DNA of 14,705 nucleotides from DAOTTW01 sp034437615 (GCA_034437615.1 DAOTTW010000196.1:1-14705); one strand, 5' to 3'; shown: positions 5,771-14,261, counted from the stretch's first letter. Notes: generated from the letters alone by a model not told the origin. Translations and numbers: made by a program.

Positions 5771-7252
5771 ATGAATACGACACATTCAACACAAGCAAGA
5801 TTAACAGACGGCAATAACGGGGAGGCCGCAAACACTTATCAGGCGGGTAATGTAAGCGATAAAAGCAACGAATCACCCCAGACCGAGACCAAAGCCGATA
5901 CCCCTATGAAGCGTGAACCCTTTGCCGCCATCTCGCATTCTCTAATCGGCTACCTCGCGCTCGTGGAGATGGCGGTTTACCTCGTGCTGGTCAAGTATGC
6001 GTGGTGCAACAACAACCGCGTAAGAATCACGATGAACCAGATCGCAGAAGAAGCGAATATCAGCAAGCGTAGCGTGGTCAAGGGCGTTGCCGGACTCGAA
6101 GAACTGGGGGTCATCACGGTAGAGCGTAGCAAAGAAAGCGCTAATCGCAACGCCATCAACATCTACAGCCTGACCGGAATGGGGGCCGATGTCGCGCTGA
6201 ACCGCCAGGCAAGTGCATCTTCTGCACCCGCCAATGGCCAAGCTGGTGCAAAAAATGCACCCAGCAAAGTGCAAAATGTGCACCGCTCTTTAACCAATAA
6301 AACCAACCAACAACAACAAAAGAATGATGATGATGAAAAAGAAAATATTCATCTACAAGAAGAAATTATGCATTTAAGTGAAAAAACAACCGACTACAAA
6401 GAAATTGCGCAAAACACAAAAGAACAAGCAAGGTCCGCGCAAAACACAGAAAAACACACAGGGTCCGCGCAAAACACAGAAGAACAAGCAGGGTCCGCGC
6501 AAGCACAACAGGAGCCACCAACAGGTGATCCCGAAGTATTAGCCTTGCTTTATGCCAACGACATCAATCCCAGCAGCATTTACAAGTACAATCTGGGGTG
6601 GTTGCCGTTGGAGCGGGTACAACAGGTGATACAAGCCTCACACATCGCAGAGGCACATGGGTCCATCAGGGTCACACGTCAGGCCTGGATCGTACATCAC
6701 CTGAGCAAAGGCGAATCCGTCGTTTGCTGGTTCAAGTCATCCGACAGCAACAGCAGTGATACTGACAGCACGAGTAGCGACAGCAAAAAATCGCAGCAAA
6801 AGCCGAAAAGCCGCAAGCAGCAAAGCAAAAAACGGAAATCAAGAGAGGAAGAGGAGAGAGAGAGCCTGGCAGAAATATCTGCAATGATAGACAAAGACAT
6901 GTGGGAAGAAAACCCTCACTACGATCCAACAGCGCCAAAACCAGAAGAAAACCCGCTACCAGACTACTACACGCCCGATGAAGACCTCAAAGAGTTGTGG
7001 CGGAGTTACAGGAAGGAAATACACCGCAAAGTGCCACACGTCGCCAAAGAAACCTCAAATGCTAACTTTATGGGCGTTGATAATGGCGTGATCGTAATTG
7101 CAGTGTGGGCTAGCCATCACTACACCGTGTTGATAAATAAAATGTATCGCAAGCGTACAGACCCGATCTGGCAGAAAATCTTCGGGGATATACCATACCG
7201 TGTCGAAAATCGGGCAAATTATGAGAAACCAGAAGACCTGGGCTATTTGTAG
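5771..7252 (+). CDS. replication-initiator-like protein, winged helix plus DnaA domain I-like C-terminus
   Basis: The 493-aa protein probably starts replication of the element. After a polar N-terminus, residues 48-134 form a winged-helix/HTH domain: KREPFAAISHSLI, a helical segment, MNQIAEEANISKRSVVKGVAGLEELGVI, then a wing ending at NIYSL. This is the arrangement seen in plasmid Rep and DnaD-like proteins. A Gln/Asp/Glu-rich linker holds three 10-aa repeats (AQNTxEQAGS type, 213-242). Residues 254-314 are a second small helical domain (LLYANDINPSSI to IVHHLSKG). A Ser- then Lys/Arg-rich low-complexity stretch (322-365) follows. Residues 405-478 resemble the DnaA N-terminal domain: LWRSYRKEI, then GVDNGVIVIAV, then an IWQKIFGDIPYRVE-like end. 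The start has GGAGG seven bases upstream. There is no Walker ATPase, so it is not DnaA itself. Confidence 0.62.
   Translation: MNTTHSTQARLTDGNNGEAANTYQAGNVSDKSNESPQTETKADTPMKREPFAAISHSLIGYLALVEMAVYLVLVKYAWCNNNRVRITMNQIAEEANISKRSVVKGVAGLEELGVITVERSKESANRNAINIYSLTGMGADVALNRQASASSAPANGQAGAKNAPSKVQNVHRSLTNKTNQQQQKNDDDEKENIHLQEEIMHLSEKTTDYKEIAQNTKEQARSAQNTEKHTGSAQNTEEQAGSAQAQQEPPTGDPEVLALLYANDINPSSIYKYNLGWLPLERVQQVIQASHIAEAHGSIRVTRQAWIVHHLSKGESVVCWFKSSDSNSSDTDSTSSDSKKSQQKPKSRKQQSKKRKSREEEERESLAEISAMIDKDMWEENPHYDPTAPKPEENPLPDYYTPDEDLKELWRSYRKEIHRKVPHVAKETSNANFMGVDNGVIVIAVWASHHYTVLINKMYRKRTDPIWQKIFGDIPYRVENRANYEKPEDLGYL
6213..6283. repeat. three GTGCA-N5-TGCAC dyads within the rep coding sequence
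   Basis: GTGCA, a five-base spacer and TGCAC occur at 6213-6227, 6246-6260 and 6269-6283. Spacers differ (TCTTC, AAAAA, AAATG) while the arms are identical. The middle copy extends to GGTGCA/TGCACC. Starts are 33 and 23 bases apart. They fall in the unstructured linker just after the winged-helix domain. Candidate initiator- or operator-binding sites, or RNA hairpins. Confidence 0.5.
6407..6502 (+). repeat. 30-bp tandem coding repeat, three copies
   Basis: Three head-to-tail 30-bp units (6407-6436, 6437-6466, 6467-6496), each opening GCGCAAAACACA, plus a six-base partial copy, encode A-Q-N-T-rich decapeptides of the rep linker. They keep frame and probably vary in number between strains. Confidence 0.75.
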
Positions 7253-7267
7253 ACCAGCGTGTCACAT

Positions 7268-7299
7268 AAATAAGAAAATAAAGAAATAAGAAAATAAAG
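7268..7299. repeat. 16-bp A-rich direct tandem repeat before the secreted-protein gene
   Basis: AAATAAGAAAATAAAG occurs twice in perfect tandem (7268-7283 and 7284-7299) and runs into the AAAGGA ribosome site of the next gene. It is probably slippage-generated spacer. Copy-number change would alter the distance between the rep stop and the next start. Confidence 0.6.
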
Positions 7300-7309
7300 G
7301 AAATAAACG

Positions 7310-8731
7310 ATGGTCTTGCCAAAACTGACACACAACCCCGCCACCATTCTATGCTTGACCTGCCTGTTTTTCATGACATGGCCCGCACACGCGCAGGACG
7401 ACCCCACCTACAGCAGCATCCCAGTAATAGACGTTGTAGCCGGATTCGGCACAAGCTACAGCGGTGGTGAATTCCTGTCGATGGCGATTGACACGGCAGA
7501 TGGCGCGCCGATGCTGGCCTACAGCGTCTTTGACCCTGATGCCGCAGCAGAAAATCAGCCTTTTGTGCAGCGGCGCGCTGATGGTGTGCTGATGCTGACC
7601 TTGTGCGATGACCTGCAATGCGCAAAGCCTGAGCACATCATATACACAGAGGATGCGGACAACGACGGCACAACAGACAACATCGGCTACGACGCCGACA
7701 TCGCGCTGAATCCGGCCACGAGCAGCCCGATAGCCATCTATCGCAACCAGACGACAGGCGCACTGCGCATGTTGATCTGTAGCCCTGCGGCGATGCTGGA
7801 TACACCAGCAGATAAATGCAGAGTGCAGGCGACTATCACGGTTGACCCCGGCGACATCGCCAACGGCATCTATGCGGGTTTAAATGCAGATGTGGCGATC
7901 AATGACAGCGGCCAAGCCTATATCGTGTATCGGCGTGCTGCTGGCCCCGGCCCGGATGCACCCCCGCCGACCATCGAGCTTGTGCGCTGCGACCTGCAAG
8001 CGGCCACCTGTGAGACGCTGCAAAGCCTGAGTGATGTCGGCAACCTGCGCAACTTCTTATCGCTGGCACTGATACCGGATAGCCAGATTCCGGTTGTCAG
8101 CTACAACGAGAGCAGCGGCCCGCGCCCACCAAGCACGCGCCTGCGCCTGCTGACCTGTAGTGATGCCGATTGCAGCACGATACAGCGTGTCAACCTCGAT
8201 GGTGATGCACAGGACGCCGTGCCGCCGTATCAGGTGGGCTTCTTCTCTGATCTGGCCTTTGTGGATGCCAACACCGCCGACGATGACCTGGAGCTAATTG
8301 TGGTCTACATCGCGCAAAACAATCAGGACGGTGACCGGGGCATGGTTCTAACGGTCTGCGATGAATCCCCGCCTTACACAGATTGCAACATCGACGACGC
8401 CGACGCGAATTTGCAACGTGTGCGGCTTTATGGCCTGGGGCAAGCGCCCTCTATTGCCATAGACTCGGCGACGGGTTGGCCGCTGATCGCATTTCAGGAT
8501 ACCGAGACGACCAGCCTCGCACTGTTAAGGTGTGGCAGCGCCGATTGTGCGGATACAGATGCAAATACGGTAGTGGTGTCGTTAGGGGGGCAGGATGCTG
8601 TCGTGCAGGATACGGGGCGGCAAACCAGTTTAGCGCTAGAAAAGAGCGCCGATGGCGTCACGTGGCCTGTGATTGCGCATTACAACGCAACGCAACAGCG
8701 CCCGGAACTGTATCGCCCGGACGCTGAATAG
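7310..8731 (+). CDS. secreted protein with six cysteine-paired propeller-like repeats
   Basis: The 473-aa protein begins with a signal peptide (hydrophobic core 11-24, probable cleavage after AHA at 26-28). The rest is built from irregular repeats of about 50-70 residues, combining a strand pattern such as SPIAIYRN or IPVVSYNE with a strand ending in a cysteine pair. The pairs are C99/C104, C157/C170, C227/C234, C283/C288, C350/C359 and C408/C413. Local paired Cys in each unit suggest a disulfide-stabilised beta-propeller, as in exported BNR/sialidase-like or FG-GAP-like proteins. No catalytic motif or membrane anchor is visible. AAAGGA lies eight bases before the ATG. The gene starts 58 bases after rep on the same strand, so co-transcription is possible although no shared function is apparent. 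Function unknown. Confidence 0.78.
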   Translation: MVLPKLTHNPATILCLTCLFFMTWPAHAQDDPTYSSIPVIDVVAGFGTSYSGGEFLSMAIDTADGAPMLAYSVFDPDAAAENQPFVQRRADGVLMLTLCDDLQCAKPEHIIYTEDADNDGTTDNIGYDADIALNPATSSPIAIYRNQTTGALRMLICSPAAMLDTPADKCRVQATITVDPGDIANGIYAGLNADVAINDSGQAYIVYRRAAGPGPDAPPPTIELVRCDLQAATCETLQSLSDVGNLRNFLSLALIPDSQIPVVSYNESSGPRPPSTRLRLLTCSDADCSTIQRVNLDGDAQDAVPPYQVGFFSDLAFVDANTADDDLELIVVYIAQNNQDGDRGMVLTVCDESPPYTDCNIDDADANLQRVRLYGLGQAPSIAIDSATGWPLIAFQDTETTSLALLRCGSADCADTDANTVVVSLGGQDAVVQDTGRQTSLALEKSADGVTWPVIAHYNATQQRPELYRPDAE

Positions 8732-8757
8732 TTATCGTCAGATGTAAATTGTTGGTT

Positions 8758-8799
8758 GTAGGGGCTTGCTTACAGGGGCTTGATGCATCAGGCCCCTAC
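8758..8799. terminator. hairpin repeat between convergent genes
   Basis: GTAGGGGC (8758-8765) pairs with GCCCCTAC (8792-8799). A nested 24-base near-palindrome (8774-8797), with one G-U pair, offers an alternative stem. It occupies most of the 72-base gap between two genes that end toward each other. It could act as a bidirectional terminator, though no U-run follows, and it resembles the GTAGGGGC-type hairpin repeats scattered in Chloroflexota genomes. Confidence 0.45.
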
Positions 8800-8803
8800 G
8801 CGA

Positions 8804-11800
8804 TTATTCACGCGGCTTGCGGCGCTGGAATAGGCCGACAAACCCAGCGTGCAGCGGGTACAGCAGGCTATAGGCCACTGGCACCACGACCAGCGTCAGC
8901 ACCATACTACTGAACACACCGCCGATCACCACAATCCCCAGGTCAGACGCGATCACAGCGCCCTCGCTCAGGCCGATGGCCAGCGGAATCAGCGCGATGA
9001 TGGTGGCTAGCGATGTCATCAGGATAGGCCGCAGACGCCGCTTACCCGCCTCCAGCAGCGCATCCTTGACGGACATGTTTTCCTCGCGGCGGTTCTGTAG
9101 CACGCGGTCGATCAGCACAACGGCGTTCGTAATCACCAGACCCAGCAACATCAGCATACCGATCAGCGCCGACACACCCAGCACGCGATCTGTGATCGTC
9201 AGCGCGACGGCTGCACCCACGAAGGACACCGGAATACTCAGGATCAGCACCAGCCAGTACACCGGCGATTGGAAGGTGACGATCAAGATGCCGATCATGA
9301 TGACCAGCGCCAAGCCCATCGCACGCGGGATACTGGCGAAGCCCTCCGTCTGAATTTCACTGGTGAAGCCGCGACTGACCGTGACGCTATCCGGCAATGA
9401 TTCGATGCCTTGAATGGCTTCAATCGCTTCTTCGGTCACGCCGATGGTATCCTCGGTTTCCAGTTCAGCGGAATACTGGATGCCGCTCTGCTGGTTCACG
9501 CGGATGAACGTCGGCGGGGCTTCGTCATCGCCGCCGCCACCGTCGGCTGCGGAGAGGTTGCTGCTGACGTTGGCCACACCTGGCACGCCTTCTAGCGCGG
9601 CGACGACCTGCGGGTTAAGTTGCTCGATGGCAGCCTGCGGACCCGATACGACCAGTTGCAGGCCACCGAAGCCCGTCGATTGCGCAGAGCCGCCGGAGAC
9701 GGTCACGTTATCCTCGCCGCCGAAGATGGCCTCGGCTTCTGCGCGGATTTCCTGCACGTAGCGATCCAGCTCTTCGGCAGGCACGTCCAGCTTGACGACC
9801 AGCCCCGCCTGCGTCGGGGTCACGCCACCGCCACCGAATAGCGCGGCAAAGGCTTCAAAGCCGCCACCGCTGCCGCCGCCGACAGTCGCCCGCACGCTTT
9901 CCAGCAAGTCGGGGTATTCGTCCTGCACCCAGGTTTCAAATTCTTCGGCGCGTTCGTTGGTCTGTAGGATGCTCGTGCCGTTGGGCATCGAGACGTTCAC
10001 ATTGATCTGTGGCTCGCCAAAATCGGGCAGGAAGGCGAACGGGCGCTGGCTCAGCAGGTAGAAGCCCGCGAACATCGTCAGGAAGGCTAGCGCAATCGTC
10101 ACGATTTTTGTGGTGAAATTGCGCAGCGTCAGCCGCAGCACCGGAATATAGAATTTGCTCAGCCACAAATCCTCATCTTCGGGCGTGTCTTCCGGGCTGA
10201 TGAACAGATACGACAGCACCGGCACCACCGTGATCGCGACCACGAACGACCCCACCAGCGCATACGTCACCGACAGGCCGAAGGGCAGGAAGAAAGCACC
10301 GATCAGGCCACCCGTCAGGCCCAATGGCAAAAAGACGGTCATGGCGATCAGCGTGGCGGTGAAGATGGCCGACGACACATCCCGCGTGCCTTTCAGCACG
10401 ATCTGCTTTTTCGCTTCGTTGTCTAAGCGGCCATTAGAGTCGGCTTGCTGCATCTGCCGGAAGATGTTTTCCAGCACCACAATCGAATCGTCCACCACAC
10501 GGCCAATCGCCACCGTCAGGCCGGATAGCGTGATGATGTTCAGCGTCAGGTCATCGGGGAAAACCGCGACGATCAGTTGGCCCAATGTGCCCAGGTTCGA
10601 TAGCGGTGCCACGACCTCACTCATGAATGGCGCGACGAAGTGCATCAGCACCAGCGCCGTGAAGATTGACATGGGGATGCTGACGGAGATCACAATCGTC
10701 GCACGCCATGCGGGGTAGGGCACTTTACCGGGCCACAGCATAATCAATACGCCGACAACCGCCACGCCGATGAACAACACGCGGATAACGGCATCGGCTT
10801 GCGCGAACGCCTGCCCGAAGTCACCGCCTGCGGCCTCTAATCCCAGCGCAGTAACGCCCAGCAGCCCCAGCAGACCAACGGCGAATATCAGCCCGCCTGT
10901 CAGCAAGCGCCCGCTGCGGTTCCACACGCCACCACTGAGGAAGATCAGGATAATGATGATCGCAAAGACCGCGCCCAGGCTGCCTTCGCGCACCACGCCC
11001 GTAATGCTCTCTTCGATCTGGCTGGATTGTTCTTCGATCACGCCGATCTCGATGGCTTCGGTCTCGGCGTCCAGTTCAAACAGCAGGTCCTCGATGCGGT
11101 TATAGGTCGTGACGGTGTTGGCGTCGCCGTCTTTGTAGACAGCCATCACCAGCGATGAGTTGCCGTTGTTGCGTGTGATGGTGCGCGTGGCCTCAAACGT
11201 ATCACCGCCGGATGCAGCACGCTCTTGCAGGCTTTCCGGCAGCACCGCAAGCGTCTCTTCCGGCATGGCCGCCAGCGCTTGCGTCGTCATGTCGTTGAAG
11301 GCCGCCTCGTCGCGGTCCAGGATGTAATTAGCGATCTCCGGCGTTAGCGCTTCCATCAGTTGATTGCCGAAGGACGCTGCAAAGTCATAGATCACGGTTG
11401 TGACGCTGACGATGCCATCAAACTGTGCATCTGCTGGGAAGCGGAAGAAGTCATCGGCGCTATCCAGTTCAAACCCGCCCAGGCGTTCCCCGGTCTGTTC
11501 CCACACAGCCGCCAATGCTGGCGCGTTGGGGTCCGCAGGCGGCAAATCCGACTGGTATTCTGCCCGTAGCGCCGCAAACGCGGAATCCTGTTCTCCGGCT
11601 GCGATGGCCTGTGCGGTCTGGGCGGTCTCGGCGTCCAGCGTAGCGAAGGCGTCATCTGGCAGCGATGCCAGCGCTTCCCGCGAGAAATCCAGCAGCACAG
11701 CGCTATTCAGGTTGCTGATGAAGCCCGCTTCTTGCAGCCGGAAGTAACCCACCAGGGTCGGCGTCAGGCTATCGAAGAGGCGGATCTGATAAGCCGATTC

Positions 11801-13846
11801 GGCACCTGTCAGCGCGTCGTTGATGCGGTTCAGGATTTGCGAGGGCGAGCCATCGGCAAGCGCAATCAGGTCGTCGGCGTTCTGTAGTGACCTGCCGTTG
11901 CTGAATTGCGGCTGTTCGGCCAGTTGATCCCAGTCATCCGGCAGCGGCGGCGCTAAGCCCTCAATCAGCAAGGTCTCGTCGCTGAAGTAGTCGTAGACGC
12001 CAGCCTGTAGCGAACTGGCAAAATCCGGCAGGTTATCGACCAGATATTGATAGACATCAGCGCTAGGGCAGCTAATCAGCGTCTCGGCAAAGTCGAAGTT
12101 GCCTGCGGTGATCGCCAGCAAGCCGACGCCGCACTCGTTCAGCGCGGGGACGAAATCCGCGATGTTGAGGTCAGCGAAGCCAGCCGGGGCCGCATCTGCA
12201 TCGCTATCGCCATCTGCATCTGCGCCGCCGCCAAGCGCCGCCAAATCGTTGAATTGCAGCAGCAGGTTGAAGAAATCTGCGCCCCCGATGGACGACACAC
12301 CCCCAAACGCCTCGGCAATCTCGCCGGATAGCTGCACCGCGATCAGATCATCAGCCGTGTTCAGCTCTGCGCCGAATTGCTCACCGATCAGGGCATACAG
12401 TTGCGGCAGTTGCGGGCCTTCTGGCAGCGCCGCGCTGTCTGCTGCATCTGGGTCTGCTGCATCGCTCTCGCTATCAGCCGTCTCTGCTGCTGCGGCTGTA
12501 TCGCTGCTGCCATCGGGTGTATCGGTGGCCAGTGCGCCTGTGCTGACGATGCTGAACTGCGCGAGCGGCAAATCCGACAGGCTGAAGGCGATCAACTGCG
12601 GCGGCTGAATGCGCCAGGGGCCGGGCAAGCGTTCGGCGTCGCGGTCCTCGGCGACGCCAGCCAGTTCTTGCGCCAGGTCCTTAGCGGCCAGCGCGTCACG
12701 GGTCAGCGCGTCCAGGCCAGCGATGAAATCTTGCGGCAGCGCGTCAAATACATCCTGCGACATGGCCACCAGATGCTCCGCCTCGAAGTATTGCACCAGC
12801 GACGGCTCAATTTCGACCATGCGGTTAATAATCTCCGGCGTCAGGTCGTCGGTGGTGCCCAGCGCGCCCACGATGCGCCCATCCTCGTAGAAATCGTTCA
12901 GCAGGCCCGCCAACGACGAGACAACGCTGACCGATTCGCTGATGTCGGAGGCGTCGCTATAGCCAAACGTCTGCCAGCTTTCCGGCAGCGCAGGCGCTTC
13001 GTCGGGGATGGTGTACGCCTGCTGCTCAAAGTAAGCCACCGCATCGGCGTCGAGCGTTGCCGGGGCGTCGGTGCGCTCGCTGATGATCTGCCAGACTTCC
13101 GGTGCTAGGCGCAGCAGCAGGCTTTGTGCTGCTACGGCCTCTGCGTCTGTGGTTTGGCTGCTGGCACCGTTCTCACCCGGCAGCGATTGCCCACCGGAGA
13201 TCGTCACACGCGCAACCTCGTCAATGACATCCAGTTGCGGCGAAATTTCGGTCTCTACGAATTGTTCCAGCACGCTTGTACCCGCTTCGGGCGTATCCAG
13301 CTTATCCGCCAGATAAGCCGCCGCAGCGCTCAGCGTCTCAGCGGGTAGCGTGCGCCAGACATCCGTTGAAAGCTGGAATAAGAAGTTGCTGTCACGCTCC
13401 TCAAAGTAGAGGATCAGTTCTGGCGTCAGGTCCGCAATCAGAGCAGGGGCGTCGTCGGTTTCGATGCTGCGCTGTGGCAGCCAGACCTCGCCAATGGCCT
13501 CACGCAGATTCGCGCGTAGGGGTGCCGGGTCGATGCCGAAATCATTGTAGACGGTAATCACCGTGCCAAAGCTACCCGTTGTGGTGGATTCCAGGTTGAC
13601 CACTTCTGGCACGTCAGCGAGTCGCGCTTCCAGGCGCTTTGTCAGCACTTCCAGCACTTGCTCGCTGGTCATGCCGTTGGTTTGCGCCAGGACAATAGTC
13701 TGCGGAAATTCAACCGGGGGCAGTAGCTCCTGATTGAGGCTCGTCGCAGAGACGATACCAAGCACCAACAGCAGGCCGACCAATGCGAGGGTCAGCGCAC
13801 GCAAGCGCAGGGCGAGGGTGGTAATCAGGTTAAAAACGGCTCTCAT
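8804..13846 (-). CDS. oversized RND-superfamily efflux permease with large extracytoplasmic insertion
   Basis: The 1680-aa protein belongs to the HAE1/AcrB-type RND family, whose members are usually about 1000-1100 aa. RND landmarks: TM1 (14-34), porter start (47-125), porter fragment ISPQLDVIDEVARVTISGG (201-219), porter end (885-950), TM2 (955-971), TM4 with the proton-relay pair D1119-D1120 in GRVVDDSIVVLENI, TM5-TM7 to about 1264, second porter region (1265-1505) and TM8-TM12 (1508-1660) with the EAGKRRLRPILMT motif. About 660 residues (221-880) are an insertion with three repeats of about 100 aa and acidic linkers (437-475, 538-554). Two extra hydrophobic segments (981-1001, 1020-1037) lie between TM2 and TM3. 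The TM10 Lys of AcrB is Thr1573. An AAGGAG 11 bases upstream selects this start over a GTG at 13951. No membrane-fusion or outer-membrane partner is in the window. Substrate unknown. Confidence 0.88.
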   Translation of the reverse strand: MRAVFNLITTLALRLRALTLALVGLLLVLGIVSATSLNQELLPPVEFPQTIVLAQTNGMTSEQVLEVLTKRLEARLADVPEVVNLESTTTGSFGTVITVYNDFGIDPAPLRANLREAIGEVWLPQRSIETDDAPALIADLTPELILYFEERDSNFLFQLSTDVWRTLPAETLSAAAAYLADKLDTPEAGTSVLEQFVETEISPQLDVIDEVARVTISGGQSLPGENGASSQTTDAEAVAAQSLLLRLAPEVWQIISERTDAPATLDADAVAYFEQQAYTIPDEAPALPESWQTFGYSDASDISESVSVVSSLAGLLNDFYEDGRIVGALGTTDDLTPEIINRMVEIEPSLVQYFEAEHLVAMSQDVFDALPQDFIAGLDALTRDALAAKDLAQELAGVAEDRDAERLPGPWRIQPPQLIAFSLSDLPLAQFSIVSTGALATDTPDGSSDTAAAAETADSESDAADPDAADSAALPEGPQLPQLYALIGEQFGAELNTADDLIAVQLSGEIAEAFGGVSSIGGADFFNLLLQFNDLAALGGGADADGDSDADAAPAGFADLNIADFVPALNECGVGLLAITAGNFDFAETLISCPSADVYQYLVDNLPDFASSLQAGVYDYFSDETLLIEGLAPPLPDDWDQLAEQPQFSNGRSLQNADDLIALADGSPSQILNRINDALTGAESAYQIRLFDSLTPTLVGYFRLQEAGFISNLNSAVLLDFSREALASLPDDAFATLDAETAQTAQAIAAGEQDSAFAALRAEYQSDLPPADPNAPALAAVWEQTGERLGGFELDSADDFFRFPADAQFDGIVSVTTVIYDFAASFGNQLMEALTPEIANYILDRDEAAFNDMTTQALAAMPEETLAVLPESLQERAASGGDTFEATRTITRNNGNSSLVMAVYKDGDANTVTTYNRIEDLLFELDAETEAIEIGVIEEQSSQIEESITGVVREGSLGAVFAIIIILIFLSGGVWNRSGRLLTGGLIFAVGLLGLLGVTALGLEAAGGDFGQAFAQADAVIRVLFIGVAVVGVLIMLWPGKVPYPAWRATIVISVSIPMSIFTALVLMHFVAPFMSEVVAPLSNLGTLGQLIVAVFPDDLTLNIITLSGLTVAIGRVVDDSIVVLENIFRQMQQADSNGRLDNEAKKQIVLKGTRDVSSAIFTATLIAMTVFLPLGLTGGLIGAFFLPFGLSVTYALVGSFVVAITVVPVLSYLFISPEDTPEDEDLWLSKFYIPVLRLTLRNFTTKIVTIALAFLTMFAGFYLLSQRPFAFLPDFGEPQINVNVSMPNGTSILQTNERAEEFETWVQDEYPDLLESVRATVGGGSGGGFEAFAALFGGGGVTPTQAGLVVKLDVPAEELDRYVQEIRAEAEAIFGGEDNVTVSGGSAQSTGFGGLQLVVSGPQAAIEQLNPQVVAALEGVPGVANVSSNLSAADGGGGDDEAPPTFIRVNQQSGIQYSAELETEDTIGVTEEAIEAIQGIESLPDSVTVSRGFTSEIQTEGFASIPRAMGLALVIMIGILIVTFQSPVYWLVLILSIPVSFVGAAVALTITDRVLGVSALIGMLMLLGLVITNAVVLIDRVLQNRREENMSVKDALLEAGKRRLRPILMTSLATIIALIPLAIGLSEGAVIASDLGIVVIGGVFSSMVLTLVVVPVAYSLLYPLHAGFVGLFQRRKPRE

Positions 13847-14261
13847 CGGGGGCGAGACTCCTTGTTCGCTGTTCGATAGGGTGAATTGCGTAATTTGCCA
13901 AGCATGTAAGGAGTTTAAGTAGTCGGGTGGCCTGTGGTGGCGCGTGTACACCTACGTTTAGTTTTTAAATCCGTTTGTACGGATCAAAACGGGCACGTAC
14001 ACGCTTTAACAAGAATTATATGTGCATCAGCATACATGCATCGCCAGCGTTACGCAATGAATAGGTGCCTTAAAATAATGTCAAATGCGCTGCATTAGGA
14101 TTTTCGGGCTATAGGACACGTACCGCCACCATTCTACAATTTCAGTAGGTGTTAAGTTAATGCATTCTGCGGTGCAATAACCCAACACCCTAACATGATG
14201 ACGCAATGCCTGACATGATGATGTAAAAACGTCAAACACTACACAAGAGAGGATAACACAC
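13847..14261. other. divergent intergenic region between RND and receiver genes
   Basis: About 415 bases separate two divergent start codons. Nested dyads lie near the RND side: GCGTGTAC (13942-13949) with GTACACGC (13997-14004), enclosing ATCCGT/ACGGAT (13969-13974 with 13979-13984). A perfect TATAAT on the minus strand (14020-14015) could be an RND -10, but no matching -35 is evident. Near the receiver gene ACATGATGA occurs twice. No ORF with a credible start is seen. Confidence 0.4.

Noticed and set aside
12377..13108. 243-codon plus-strand frame, and other frames antisense to the RND gene
   Set aside because: These arise from the GC-rich, Ala/Asp-rich codons of the RND insertion on the opposite strand; none has a credible start or domain.
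2095..14124. Shared 11-mer GGACACGTACC at 2095-2105 and 14114-14124
   Set aside because: Only two copies, not palindromic, in unrelated contexts; best treated as chance without a genome-wide count.
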